This document shows positions 46,901 to 59,366 of a stretch of DNA of 64,000 nucleotides, piece after piece (position 1 is the first letter of the stretch; each line of letters starts with the position of its first letter). The stretch is from assembly GCA_029532625.1 (NCBI GenBank), contig JARFXM010000009.1, positions 2,790,001 to 2,854,000 on the forward strand. Reading direction: 5' to 3'. Under the pieces are notes generated by a model. That model saw nothing but the letters and a program-made list of their open reading frames with translations, was not told the origin of the DNA and did not search any database. The translations under genes were made by a program, and so were the position numbers. This DNA is from Lomentospora prolificans. Lineage: Eukaryota; Ascomycota; Sordariomycetes; Microascales; Microascaceae.

Positions 46901-49900
46901 ACTCCTTGAGCCCCCTCAATCGTGGCGAGAGGGAGATCGCCATGCTGGTGGTCGCACCGCTCTCGAAATGATCAACACAGCATCGCATCGAACATTCTTA
47001 GGCATTTAATTTTTCCTTCCATGCACGACAAAGCATAGAAGGCATCTGGACAGGTCAAACGGCGATCCAGGCCCAAAAGCGTCGCTTGTGGCTTCGGGGT
47101 CGTATTTGGTGGCGCATATCAATTCCCTGTTTGGTTGGACCCTGTGCTTCTTCCCCTCTCCCTTCCACACACTGATCCGTTTGTTGACATCGTACTGGTC
47201 TATTGGGCAGTGAAAAGGATTAACGTCTGATGTCGGCCAGGCCCACTAAAATTAGCAAGCTCGCTAAAATCTTCATCGCTGGCCTGTCCACCGATCCATT
47301 GCCAGGGCCAGCGTTGATCGTTCTATTGCGCATCGAGCGTCGAATTTGAACAAAGTAGCATCGATGATGGCCTTGCTTCAACCTCCTTGAACTGTGGGCT
47401 TCTCGTATTTTTCCGAGGTGACATGGAGCGACATTTCACCCCATTACGCCCAATTATGCGTTGGATCCCATCCATATATTTCACAGTCACTTCTCGTCCT
47501 CCGTCGGACGGACCGCCAGGCTACCTACATTTTAATTCATTGACGGTACCAGACCAGAGTGCAGCGGGTCGCCGTTGATAGTCTCGTCATCGGCAATCTT
47601 GGTGCTATCCGCGACTGTCAGATCTGGCGCAATGATCGCAGTGGTCTACCAAAGAAGCGGTCACCGCCCGAGATGAAACCGCGGCTACCGACCCGAAGCG
47701 CAAGACAAGCAATGAGTGAACGAGCCCCAGAACAGCCAATGGTGATGCCGGAGGACCCAGTGTACGAAGTACATCCCCTCAAAACAAGACTTCTTCCTTT
47801 TCTGGTACTCCGCTGCTCCCTTGCTACCCTCGAATCTGCGACTCGGCTGCCCAGCCATTACCAAAAAAACTACTGTCCCCAACTGCCATTTTGATGCTAC
47901 TACCGTATGATGGCGAGGGGGAGGGGGCATGGGCGGAAGGAGGGTGGTTCAACATAGCCAGCATACTCTGGTAAAAGCAGAGGTTACCTTTTAAGAAATG
48001 GACATTGGGATAATGTTGTCGGGCATCTACATGGCAACCCTGAACCATCGTAAACCGAACGCCCCTGGCCTCGGCCTTTATTCACCTCCAACTCAGGCTG
48101 ATCTTGACAGTCAAGTACAGTACCAGGATCATGGCACGGACATTGCGCACTTGGTCCGCTACAGGCAACATGGCTATCCCGACGCAGCAGTAATCGTCAT
48201 GATCGTCGGTGGCCGATGTGCCCTTGGAATTATTCCGTCCCTAGAGGCTTCCGTATTCCCGCAAGGCCCCTTGTGGATTTTGGATCAATGGTGCTGCCTT
48301 CCTGCAACTCTGCCCCAGAAATACCCAGCAATCCTGCGTCATCTGCTGTTTGACCGGTGCGAAGAGTACACTACATTTGAAGCATTGATCGGGTTGGAAA
48401 TATTGCGATGCGGTTTTTTTTCTCCTCTTCTTCTACCTTTTTCCTTCACCATTGTCACCAGCACTAGTAGGGCACTGATGCTACCAATTCACCTAATTCG
48501 GCACTGATCCTCATGATATGGACAGCTAGCACACTCACGATGATACCGTCGTCTGCCACGAATTTTGGTACAGCATATTACAATGCTCAAGGTTCGTTGA
48601 GGGTCGTGTCATTTGATCATATCGCGACTGTCCTTGCGAGGGCGGCCAGTATCACTGTCACTTCCATTGTGATGCCGCGTCCCTCGAACCTGCATCGCTG
48701 CGCCAGCCATGCTAGACTCGGCAAGCAGAGAGTGTTGCATTCGCCCCAACAGCCTACGGCATATTCGGCGAGCATTCCCAGTGGCCAGTAACAGAACCAC
48801 AACCAAATAAATTGCTCGCCTCAATGCTGGCTCTCTGCTGGAGCTCTCTACCCAGACTACTGCAGCTGTAAAGTCTCGGCCACACGCTGGCCAGTGCTCA
48901 CTCATGGCACAGTCACACTCAATAGGCCGCAGTACCCTAGTGCTTGCTTGAATGCGCTCATCCCCCTCCTGCCCCTACCAAACTCGCCTATGTCGCCCGG
49001 TACCATCATCGATGTGTCAAATGTGAGGTGCGGTGTGGTGTAGCCCAAAGCCTGCGCTCAAAAGTCCTCTAAGCCTAGTGCCCCATCCTCCCTAGATTAC
49101 GGTACCAGAAAACCAAACACCTCCTCCCCACCTTGTATCTCCAGATTGGGAGACGAATGTCGGAGTCGAAAAAAGCTTCCGAAAGATTGCAGGATAGAAT
49201 GTGGAGTTGAGGATGGGGAAGCAAAAAACAAAGAAAAAAAAGAAAAAGAAAAAAAAAAGGGCGGGTAGACACATGGATAGCAGAAACGTGCTGCGGATGA
49301 GGCGAGATTAACGCCCACGGTGACTACAGAGGCGATCCGCACGACAGCTGTGCTCCTTCAACCAGCCCCAGTCTTTTGATGCTTAATTTGATGCTGGCTT
49401 AAGAGGTCTGGCATCACCTGCAGGCGAATACCTTAGTAGGCCAGGCCTTCCTCACAATTGCTCTTTTCTAGGCCCTGTGGTACTTTTGTCTTGCCTGTTT
49501 AGGTACTGATAAGATAAGCTCGCCTGGATGAAGAAAGTGCAGAGCAGCGGACGGGGTCACGGACTGGAAACCCCGCTCACTGTCACTGTTCAATTCACCG
49601 ATGCCCCTGTTCGCTCTTTTATTCCACTAGAGCATGAAAAGCAGGCATTTGGACCTGGCAGAAGAAAACATCACCATTCGCTCCTTGGCTACGGATCTCA
49701 TCCTCATCGTACATCTAAAGATGATATTTGGGAAAGAGGGAAACAAGGTCCTGCCAGGCACAGGAACATGCACGAAGACGGCAACGCCGCCCCGTTTCCC
49801 AGAATTCGCTGAAAGTTGGATTCAACTCTGTAAAATGATGCTGCTTCCAGATTCGACGGCCACCTCGTCCGTCTGTCTTTGAACTGCATGACGTGACACC

Positions 49901-52719
49901 AAAGATGACACGACCCTCTGTGGCCGAACACGTGGAGACATACCGTGTCTGGGCCGCCTGCCCTCCATCCACAACGCGCTCGACCAGACTAATACAGCAG
50001 GATTCAACCAATTGCAATGGCTTGGAATTCACAAAAGGGAAATCCCATCTCGGCGCAGCTTCTTTCGAATCTATGGCAGGGGGGCCAGTCAACCGAACTT
50101 CTGGCACACCTTCATCACTAGCACCGACATGAACTGATATGCGTAATCCTTGGAGGAGGATGGCTAGCCAGAGAGGGGGGAATACGGAGCAGAATGAAAG
50201 AACCTCGACGAGTGATCAGAACCGCCTACGAGTGCCTGAGTGCCGTGGGTCCCTTGCAAGTCTCACTAAAGGAGAAGAAAGTTAGCGTTCTCTCAAGAGG
50301 GTGTGGCGGCGGCTCCCTGACAGGGAACAGGGGCAGGGGAAAATACGCCGACGATCTTTCCAAAACCTTAGCAGAACGAGACTGGGCGCAAACAAACCCA
50401 CAGAACTATTAGTATGAAGTGAGGGCTTTCAGAGTTAGCGTTACTGCCGCGAGCTAGACCGGGGGATATCTCCTCTGGCCTCGAGCGGTTCCGCACCCTA
50501 GTCTTTTCTGCCTCCTCCGAGAATGGTCTTTGCGTCTTCTTTGGAAAGGAATGCCGCTCGTCGATGTGCGATCCGAAGTGTACCTGGAGATAAAGGTACA
50601 GGCTACGTGAGCACCAACCGCCTCCCAAGATTTTCTGCATGCTGCACAGAGCTGGTCAGGTCTGCAACCAAGAATGACTTCTGATTGCCTTTCTGGCCCT
50701 GGCGCAGATGGTCGCTACCTAAGGCAAAGGGAGATCGGCTCGCGATCTTCGCATCGTTTACACCTCTGCATCCTCCATCAGGTTCTCACCCCGCGTTCTA
50801 ATCTTGCTAACGAGTTCCAGACAACTACCACACCTCACGTTCCGCAAGAGGGAATAAGAGGAAGGAGAAGAAGAAAAGGCTTTTCGGACTGCGCATGTAC
50901 ACTTACATTCGTATCGGCAGCCTGTACAAAGTGTTCGCGCCTTCTGCCTCGTGCTTCCTCTGCGCCGGCTTGTAGCGTGGTCCTCGATCTTATCCTCTAC
51001 CACACCCCCCGCCCCGAACAGGTAAAATTCTAGCACCCGCAAAGTGATCAAAAACCGGATAAGCCTGTGGTATTGAAGACAGCCAAGGGTACCTAATGGG
51101 GTGTACTTTTGCAAGGTGCAATAACTGGGCAGGAGGCGACGGAATTTGTACCCCCGCCCAGGGCGGACCTGGGGCCACGCCCCTTCATCCTCGCTACCCC
51201 TACCGTCTACATCTACACCACTAGCAGGAGACTGGCAATGCACCCCCTCCCCCAGTCCACACCTTGAAGAGGGAGATCCAATGTCCCTCACACTCCATTT
51301 CCCCTTCTCGCCTCTGAACACACCCTCTCCACAAAGTCCTCAGAAGGAAGCCTTGCTCAAGAGAGCACCCCGCTCGCGTTCCTATTGGTCCAATCCATGA
51401 CAGTCTCAGCAACGGTCATGCGTTCATCCGCGGGATTCAACCAAGCTCAACCCTCTGCCGACCAATAGCGGTGTTCTGTGCCTTCTCAGCCAACGAGTTC
51501 TCTTTCAGTTTCCCATCTCGATGCACCCTCGAAAGAGCCACCCCATCCATCTGTTTTGGGCTTTTCTCTCTTTCACCAGCCGCCGGGTGAGCCTACATCT
51601 CTCTCCGTTGCGTAGTGGAAGAATGGATGGCTTGGCCGACGTGCCCACTCACCCCCTGGGATCTGTAGTCTTTGGAGGACTGACAAGATCGAAGCGATTA
51701 TGAAGGGCTGCCCTGAGTGTTAAACCGGGAACGGTACGTACCTAACGTACGGAGTAGGTTTCCAGGCCCCGTCGTGCTGTGACGCTCGATGAGGAGAGGT
51801 GTACGCTACAGTAGTACTGTACGTGGAGAGAAACGCAATGGGCTAGTGGGAAAGGCAACTCATGGTCTTCTCTCGCAGTCTGCCTCACATCGGACTTCTC
51901 AGTTCCTCCCATTGGCCCTCTTCTTCTTGCTTTTCTCAAGCCTTCTTTGCCCCATGTATTAGGAGCTATGGTAGTTCAAGTGAGAGAAATCTCCCTGCGT
52001 GGGCATGGGCCTACGCGCATCATTATGCACCAGTTGTTCTCTACCAACAGTCATTCTGATCCATTCCGTATCTAGGCGATCTTGTTATTTCCCTTCCCGG
52101 GCAACTCTCCTGTTCTGTCTGTAATCTCCTGATTCAACCAGAAGGTCACCACTCAAGCTCAATCACTTGACTGCCCATACTTACTGCCATAGGACCCACT
52201 CCACGATGGCAGAAAGAAAACGAGTTGGTCTTACAACCACCCCGACGCGCCATTAGCCATTCAGCCGAAAGTGATATGGCCATGGGCATTCTGATATAGG
52301 TTCTTCTCGCCTTCTTGCCCTTGATGGGGAAAAGGGAAAGGACCAAGAGACGAAGGGGGCATGTGGCTCAACTTGTCATGGTGGAGGTCGATTTGATATT
52401 ACACTGCTCGTTTCTTATACCACGGATCCATTAAGGTGCGGCTTTTCTCAAGTGGAGCGGGCCAGTGTCCAAAGCGCGCCTCAAGTCGCTCACCATCTTG
52501 TTCAGTCTCTAGAAGATGTACTCGAGCCAAGTACTTGTACCAGGTACTCCCGTGGCAACTCTGTGTGTTTCCCAGCCCAGCCATGGTTTTTGGTCGTCGA
52601 CTGCCCCATACTCATAGAACCCTGCAGACCTTGCTTGTCGATTCGGATGCTGCATGTCGATTTCTCCGTCTGAATTGACGGGAAGCCGTCGGTATTGATC
52701 CCACGTCCATCCCACTATA

Positions 52720-53786
52720 CCTACTTATGAACAAGGGTTTCCTTCATTGCCTTGCAGGTATTACACCTACTACTACTGTTCTTCTGCCGTCCCTGTCCCC
52801 ATACAATATCGGAACCCCCGTCGTCTTCTGGGCCGCTTGCCTTCTGGCGCGCCCCTCCTTCTTCCCTCCAAGTTCATCGGCCCCACTAACCATCCATCGC
52901 TTGTACTCTTTCTCGACACCTCTGAATTTCTTACATATCTAGCGATCCTACCTCGTGGAACCTGGGGTACGAGTGGGACATACATATCCTCCTCTCCTCC
53001 CACCTGCCCCGATCTCGAAAGATATCAACAGGTCCCAAGTTGCTCTTAGCTAGACGCTGCTGGCTATCTCCTGTTTGATATCTCTTCGTCTATCCATCAT
53101 CAGGGCAACTCGGGCTCTCGCTCCTCAAGCTGGCGTCCCATCAGCCTACCTCGCCACTCAGCTAACTCTCTACCTCTCACGTCCGACCTTGTCTGATCAC
53201 CAGTTTTGGCATGTCGACTTAATCTAGTGTTCAGCTTGCACCGCTTTTACGAGCATCTGACATCCCTCTCCCACCTCTTCCCTTGCTATATCCCTCCCGC
53301 TAGCTTCCACATTTCTCCCTCTGCTCCCCTCTTTCTTTAAGAACAGCTGGTTGCCCGTCGCACTCTAGCCATTACCGGTCGATCTAGTTCAGTCGTTTGA
53401 TCTGCGATCACGCTCCTAAAAGTTCTGCAACCCCAGAATCCTCCAATCGACCAAGGAACCCCCCAATCGTTCAACCGCACTTCTACCTCCTAACTCTCCC
53501 TCTGGCATCTTGGGTCCATTCTTTCCCCGATCTGTCTACCCTACCTGGATCTACAAGAACAGAGTGATCATCTGGACTTAGGTATAAACAAGCTCAAGGA
53601 CTGCTCTAGCTTGCCGTCCGAGTTCTTCGTTTAACTTTCCACCTCTTTGTTCCAACAGCATCCTTCCTCACTCTCCGCTGAACGAATGGGCTGCGCTTCC
53701 GCTCGTTGAGACAAGGAGCAAAAACTGAACTCGGATTCTCAGACCTTCTCCCTTGAACTTAGAAAGCAGAACAAAAAGTACTCCCA
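52720..53786 (+). promoter_or_regulatory. Pyrimidine-rich promoter and 5' leader of the homeobox gene
   Basis: About 1 kb of C+T-rich plus strand, with many CTCC and TCCC blocks, precedes the start codon. This is typical of fungal promoters and transcribed leaders of highly regulated genes. The nearest upstream ATG (53686) opens a 7-codon uORF. A clear TATA box was not found. Confidence 0.5.
53686..53709 (+). other. Short uORF (7 codons) in the homeobox leader
   Basis: ATG at 53686, product MGCASAR, stop TGA at 53707-53709. It ends 77 nt before the main ATG, and no other ATG intervenes. Such spacing allows reinitiation. It matters only if transcription starts upstream of 53686. Confidence 0.4.
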
Positions 53787-56111
53787 ATGCTCGTTTCCAG
53801 GCATTCTGATACTGAGCAGAGCCATTGGTCTTTCAGCAAATTCGAGACCCCCTACCAGAAGTCGACCAGCTCACCACGAATGTCGAACCATTTCGACACC
53901 CCGTTGTCGACGCAGCCGGACTGGCAGGGGCAGTACTCGTACCTGCCCCCCAGCGAGAACAATATTTTCTCACAGCCGTTCGAGTCAGGAAATGACAACG
54001 TAGAGGCTTCTCAGACTCGCGCTACCACCAACGGCAGTGCGGCGGGCGCGGCAGACGTGAACTCGAAGGAAGGCACCACTCCCGGCCTCGAACATAGGCG
54101 TGCTATAGACCCTCTAGGCCTACGCTCTGTCAAACCAGCGACGCCTGCGCCCGAACACCAGGATGGCCATCCGCAAGAAAAGTACGGCCAAAAGCCTACG
54201 GACTCAGTTCCCGAAGAGTCCCTCATTTCGTCCGAGGCCCCTGGTCTCTCTATGTCCTCGAATGGTCTCAGCGCAGTCTCCTCAACTGGCCAAGGGGCCG
54301 AAGTACAGACTACTCAGCCTGGCTCCTTGGAGGCTTCGGGTCAAAAGGACGACGAGGACGACATCGTTGATGATGATGATATGGGTGTTGCCGATGGAGC
54401 CGATGGCCAGCCACAGACAGCAGCCGAGAGGACCGCTCAGAGGAGGAAGATGAAGCGTTTCAGGTAGGCTGCGAAGAAACAGGTAGACGAATGATGGAAG
54501 GCGCACTAACGGAAGCTTTATAGGCTCACGCACCAGCAAACCCGTTTCTTAATGAGCGAGTTTGCGAAGCAACCGCACCCAGATGCTGCCCACCGAGAAA
54601 GGCTATCTCGAGAGATTCCTGGCCTCAGTCCGCGCCAAGTACAAGTTTGGTTCCAGAACCGGTGAGTTACAAGCTCAAAGCAAAAAGAAAAAGAAAAAGA
54701 AAAAGAAAAAAAGAGAAAAAGAAAAAGGCTACGAACCTCTCCACTAACCAGCTTCATAGTCGGGCCAAGATCAAGCGCTTGACAGCGGATGACCGAGACC
54801 GCATGATGAAGATGCGCGCAGTTCCTGACGACTTTGACAACGTTGGCGCACTTCATTCGCCATACGGAGCTGTTCACGGACTTGGAACGCCCATCTCTTC
54901 ACCCGTCGATTTCACCACTCCCTCATACACAGAGCATATGATGCGAGGACCCTTGATGGTGGATGTAAGGCGAGCGGAGGGTGAAGACCATATGTCACCT
55001 ACGGGCCTGAGCCCTGCGTTTGGAAATATCGGTTTCAACCCTTCAGGAAACATGAGCAACCCTGATATTTTGTCACCCCTTTCCCCCACGACGAACGATC
55101 GATACGGCTATCCCCTGAGCGCAGGGCCAAGGACGTCCAACCCCTATGGAAGGCACAATAGCCTCGACACCTCGATGCAAATGCAGAATCGGCAAGGCAT
55201 CCGGCCTTTACAGCCGCTCCAACTCCGAGAAACTATGTCTCGATCGAGATCCGATAACCTCCAGTCCCCTCTGCGATCGAGCATGTCCTGGAAGGGGGAT
55301 TCCATTGACTACAGCTCCTACCAGAACCAACACAATAGCCCGCAGATTGGGAGCCAAAACAGATCCGTTTACCCGCAAGATCAGATGGGCGCTACGTCTA
55401 GCAGCATGGGCTACGACTCTACCTATTCTAGTGAGTTTGAACACGAGGTTTCTCAATCCAGAAGCGAGGTTACTAACATGACGGGCGAAAATAGCCTCGA
55501 CAGTGCAGTCCCCGACTGCTATGAGCTACCCGAACGTGCAGCCCTCCAGCTTGCAGCCAAACCCCCAGAATCGCAACTCTCGTCTGCGGGCGGCGTCTGC
55601 TACCCTACCCCTGGGGCTGGACCTCCGCAACCAGTATCGACCGGTGGGCAGCGCGCTGCAGTCGCCTGGGGCTTCAACCACCCCTAGGGCCAACGCTACT
55701 TCGCAGTACGGGTCCAACAGCTACACCACCAGCTTCCCATCGGCCCCCCTCACGGCGCCTGTGGACTTTTCCCTTTCCAGGAATAGTGGCAATATGAGGA
55801 CTGGGGTACAAGACTACTCGATGCCGCAACTCAGCGCCCCCATTGCACCTCCCAACGACTTTTCGCAGGCTTTTCAAGCGAGCTTGGCAAGTCCCACGGC
55901 TAGAACACCGATGAGGGACTCCTTTGGAGGCGGACCACTCAACCTCGGGCACGGACAAGGCCAGGAACAACGTGGTGGCGAGGGCTATGGCACGGAAGAC
56001 ATGAACTCCACCTCGCTCGCGCGGAAGCGAAGCTTTACTGGCATCCAGAGTGGGACGACGGTCCCAACTACGGGAGCGGCTCCACAGCACGTATACGGCA
56101 GCACGACTTAA
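53787..56111 (+). CDS. Homeobox transcription factor (fungal typical homeodomain)
   Basis: Exons 53787-54463, 54524-54661, 54760-55430 and 55495-56111; 700 residues. Introns use GTAGGC/CTAAC/TATAG, GTGAGT/CTAAC/CATAG and GTGAGT/TACTAAC/AATAG. Residues about 219-278 form the homeodomain: KRFRLTHQQTRFLMSEF, then HPDAAHRERL and SPRQVQVWFQNRRAKIKR, with Trp268, Phe269 and Asn271 matching W48, F49 and N51. The second intron falls between the two Arg of QNRR. An acidic patch (DDEDDIVDDDDM) precedes the homeodomain. The long C-terminus is rich in Ser, Pro, Asn, Gln and Tyr and probably activates or represses transcription. Fungal relatives control conidiation, appressorium or fruiting-body development; its own role is unknown. 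A later in-frame ATG at 53881 (MSNHFDTP) could be the true start. Confidence 0.9.
54682..54727. repeat. A5G purine tract in homeobox intron 2
   Basis: Tandem AAAAAG units, partly degenerate, fill much of the 98-nt intron that interrupts the homeodomain. The CTAAC branch site follows about 15-20 nt later. Translated in the exon frame it would give Lys-rich sequence without a stop for a while, so a retained intron is not cut off immediately. Confidence 0.8.
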
Positions 56112-59100
56112 TGAATCAAAAACACTTTCGGGTTTCTGACTTTTCTGTTTCTGTCTTGATTTTAGGGATGCAGCAGGGAGATAGTATTGGCCATGTTTGG
56201 AGAGCCACGGATTCATGAATCTTGGAGCACGATGCAAGGGGCGCAGGTGCCAAACCGTAACGACACTTTTTTTTTTTTTTTTTCCTCTTCTTCTTTGCCA
56301 TTTTTGGGTGTTGCCCATTTGCAGGTTCATCTATTATGGTCCGAGGCGCAGGGTGGACGCGTTGGCTTGAATCTTTCAGAGTCACTCCTGTTACCTCTTT
56401 CCTTTTCCCGCATCTTTTTCCCCTGAGCCATGTCGGCGAGTGCTTTTTGCCCTTGGTAGGAGACGCTACAAATTTGGAAGTTGTGGATTTTTTTGGATTG
56501 CTTTTCTGGTACGAGTGGGTTTCTTCGCCTCCTCCTTCTGCTATTTTTTGTCTCCGTTCCATTTGTTGGTCCATTCTGGGGTTCTTTCAATGGTTCGGCT
56601 ATCTGATGATACTTGTCCTCTCTACTCTCTACGTCTTTCCTCCTTCCCTCTTCACATCCACTGTTTTGTCGAGGCTCTCTATATCAGAATGCAAATTTGA
56701 GATGGGGATCCTAAAAATGGAATACCGATTTGACAGAAAAAATATGGAGGAAATACTTTCATCCCTTTCATTCCGTTTTACTTGGTTCCGTCCACATCTC
56801 TTTCCCCGTTGTTGATGATGGATAATACCCAAAGTACGAGTTGAATTTCGCACCTCTTTTCCTTCTGTTCACTTTGCTTTCTTTGTTACTACTCGTCTTC
56901 TCCGATCCAAGCCTGCCGAGTCCAACACAACCCGGTTTACGCGGCAATGCATGGACGCTCGTTTACCGAAATACTTCTGTTATATCCCTGCTCTAGTTAC
57001 CAATAAGGGCGTGTTTGGGAGGACGGGAACAAGGAATTTCACTTTATCTGCTCGGGCTGCAGGGAAATAGTGATGGCTGGGATACTGGGCTGGGGATAGC
57101 TTGCTTGGGGTGGGAAGGCCTTTGGGCTACCTTTTTTACGTTATATACCAAATCCATAAGGAACCCTGATGAATTGATATCAATACAAATATTATTTTCT
57201 TTTGACATTGCGCGCGCCGATGACCTCTGCTATGCTGGCCTTGTCTTCACCCGTAGTGTTTTATTTTTTTTCCCCCGCCCTCGCAGGTGTACGCAACGAT
57301 GCCGTCCATTCCATGACCCATGATGATACAGAGAAGTGCATGTAACCATTGAAGACAAAGAGGAGTCGTGCGTGTAAAGCAATACGCATCTGCATGCATT
57401 TGGTCGATATCGATCCAGAGATTTGATCGATTCATCTGACCCACTTGTGTCTATTTCGCATTTTTTGGAGCGCCTTTAATCGATGGCCTGCATACACCCT
57501 GTTACAGTGCACGTTTTACTAGTCAAAACGAAACGAAAGGTGAGTAGGGAGGGCCCGGAACGAGAGGGAAGTCGACTAAGACGCAGGCAGGCGACTATAA
57601 CCGAGACGCAAGCCGGGCATCGAGGATTGATTGATACAGTCGCAACAGGCACCGTCTTTGCGAATTATTCGATGTTGCGTTGGCCAGGCCTTCTCGTTCG
57701 CCGGGGCTGCTGAAAACGTTCTAAGGTCCCTTTGGAAATTGTCTTTTTCTCCTTTTTTTCTTCATCTTTTTTGGTCTGTTTGCCATCTTGACAGGTTTAA
57801 GAGAGATTTGATGTCACCGACCTGAACTGCCAACCCACGAACCAGGCGGCCGAGTCCGACCAACCGGTATCCCTCCCTCTGTCATTTTCAGCCAGCGAGT
57901 AAGGAAACAGAGACCGGGGGCAGTACAGCAAGGCCGCTATTCGTATGGAGTCCGCTGTCACCATGGGCTGACTTCCCATGATGGCTTATTTCACACTTCG
58001 CCGATATGAGGCCGTGGAAGAATCGATCAGATGAGTGGTAGCGTACCGGAAAAGCGACAGGAGGTGATTAGACCAAGACTGGTTCGATTGGATGTTGGAC
58101 TGCTACCCCTCCCCCCTCCGATCCGCTCGAGACAGATCCCGTATCCCGGTTCCGGTTTCCTCCAGGACATCGACGCACTTTGCACAATCCTTGCTTGACC
58201 CTAGACCGTACTTTTTCGGACGCAGTGGACCCTACTAAGCCTTTCTTGGAGTGTTTGGGCATTTTGTGCCCTGTAGAGCCAGAGAGCACCGCAGGGGGGG
58301 GTTTGGCCAGCCGTGTGCTCTATAATATCAAGTCATCTTGGGAGAGATTGCAAGGTCCACACCCCTAACCAAACTTTGGACGATGTTGAATTAAGGATCC
58401 CACAGCCCCGGTTTAACCTCACTTTTTTTTTTTTCTTTTTGCCTGGCTTGACTTTTGACAAGTTGACACAAACCTGTGGCTGGTACGCCGTCCCGCCTTG
58501 CACTAGCAGCTCTAGCACGGCAGGCAACGTGAGCTGACCAGCCCAGCCCAGCCCAATAGGGTGCGACATGGAGCGCAGTCTGTGTGCTAGCGGGCTTGAG
58601 CCAGAGGTCCCATGCCCCAAAAGAGCAGCGCTGCCGACTGTGGTTGGTCAGTCTCTCCCTCCCCCCCAAGCAAGCTCGCTCCCCCCCGACTTCATCTCGG
58701 CCGCCGGAGCCGAACACACTTCCCCAGCTTCACTGTCTTGCTGGGTATTAGTGTAGCACCACGGCCTGGCGATGGGTTTTTGTGGCACGAACGTCTTAGG
58801 TTTCCGTGCTGAGCAGTCGACCAGCGTCTTCATCCGCCAGCGACAACGAGTTGGGACTCCACGGAGGCAAATGCATCAGGGTAGCCACCGGATCATGGTA
58901 TTCCACGATGCTAAGCCATTACTTCTGTTCCTCTCGCAAGTATGCACACCCAGCAGTGTTCCACCATGTTTTCTATTCTTGTGGGGAAAGCGAGGATAAC
59001 ACGATCGACTACGACCAATAATTAACACCCGACGCTGATCGAGGGCACAAGCTGGCGTCCCAGCTAGCATAGCATGATTGACCCCATGGGCTACATATGC

Positions 59101-59334
59101 AAGACACGCTAGGGCCGTGTAAACCACAGGTTCCCATCGCTGGCGATCTAGACTGGCAGATACTTCGACGTCGCCTGGCAAACGGTTAAACGCGTGCCCC
59201 AGGGGAAATCTTTCGGCTCCATCAGTAATCTGGCAAGAAGGGACATGGCACTGTACAATAACAGAATCAATGGCAATGCAACATGGCCTTTCCCAAGCGC
59301 GAGAGGTATGAGGATGGCGTACAGGAAATAAATG

Positions 59335-59366
<32 letters not shown>

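Larger units (their letters stand above)
35287..53786. other. Gene-poor stretch of about 18.5 kb upstream of the homeobox gene
   Basis: No ORF here is a recognisable protein. Exceptions listed apart are the weak ORFs at 35318-35613, 38009-38872 and 43211-43967. Translations are otherwise short, on both strands, and rich in Ser, Arg, Pro, Cys and Trp. CCAGCCAG copies occur at about 42779, 45498 and 46429. From about 52720 the plus strand is strongly pyrimidine-rich and probably enters the homeobox leader. I saw no transposon terminal repeats, tRNA or rRNA. Confidence 0.55.

Noticed and set aside
47998..48507. 169-codon plus-strand ORF
   Set aside because: No motif, non-coding composition and no supporting splice or promoter signal.
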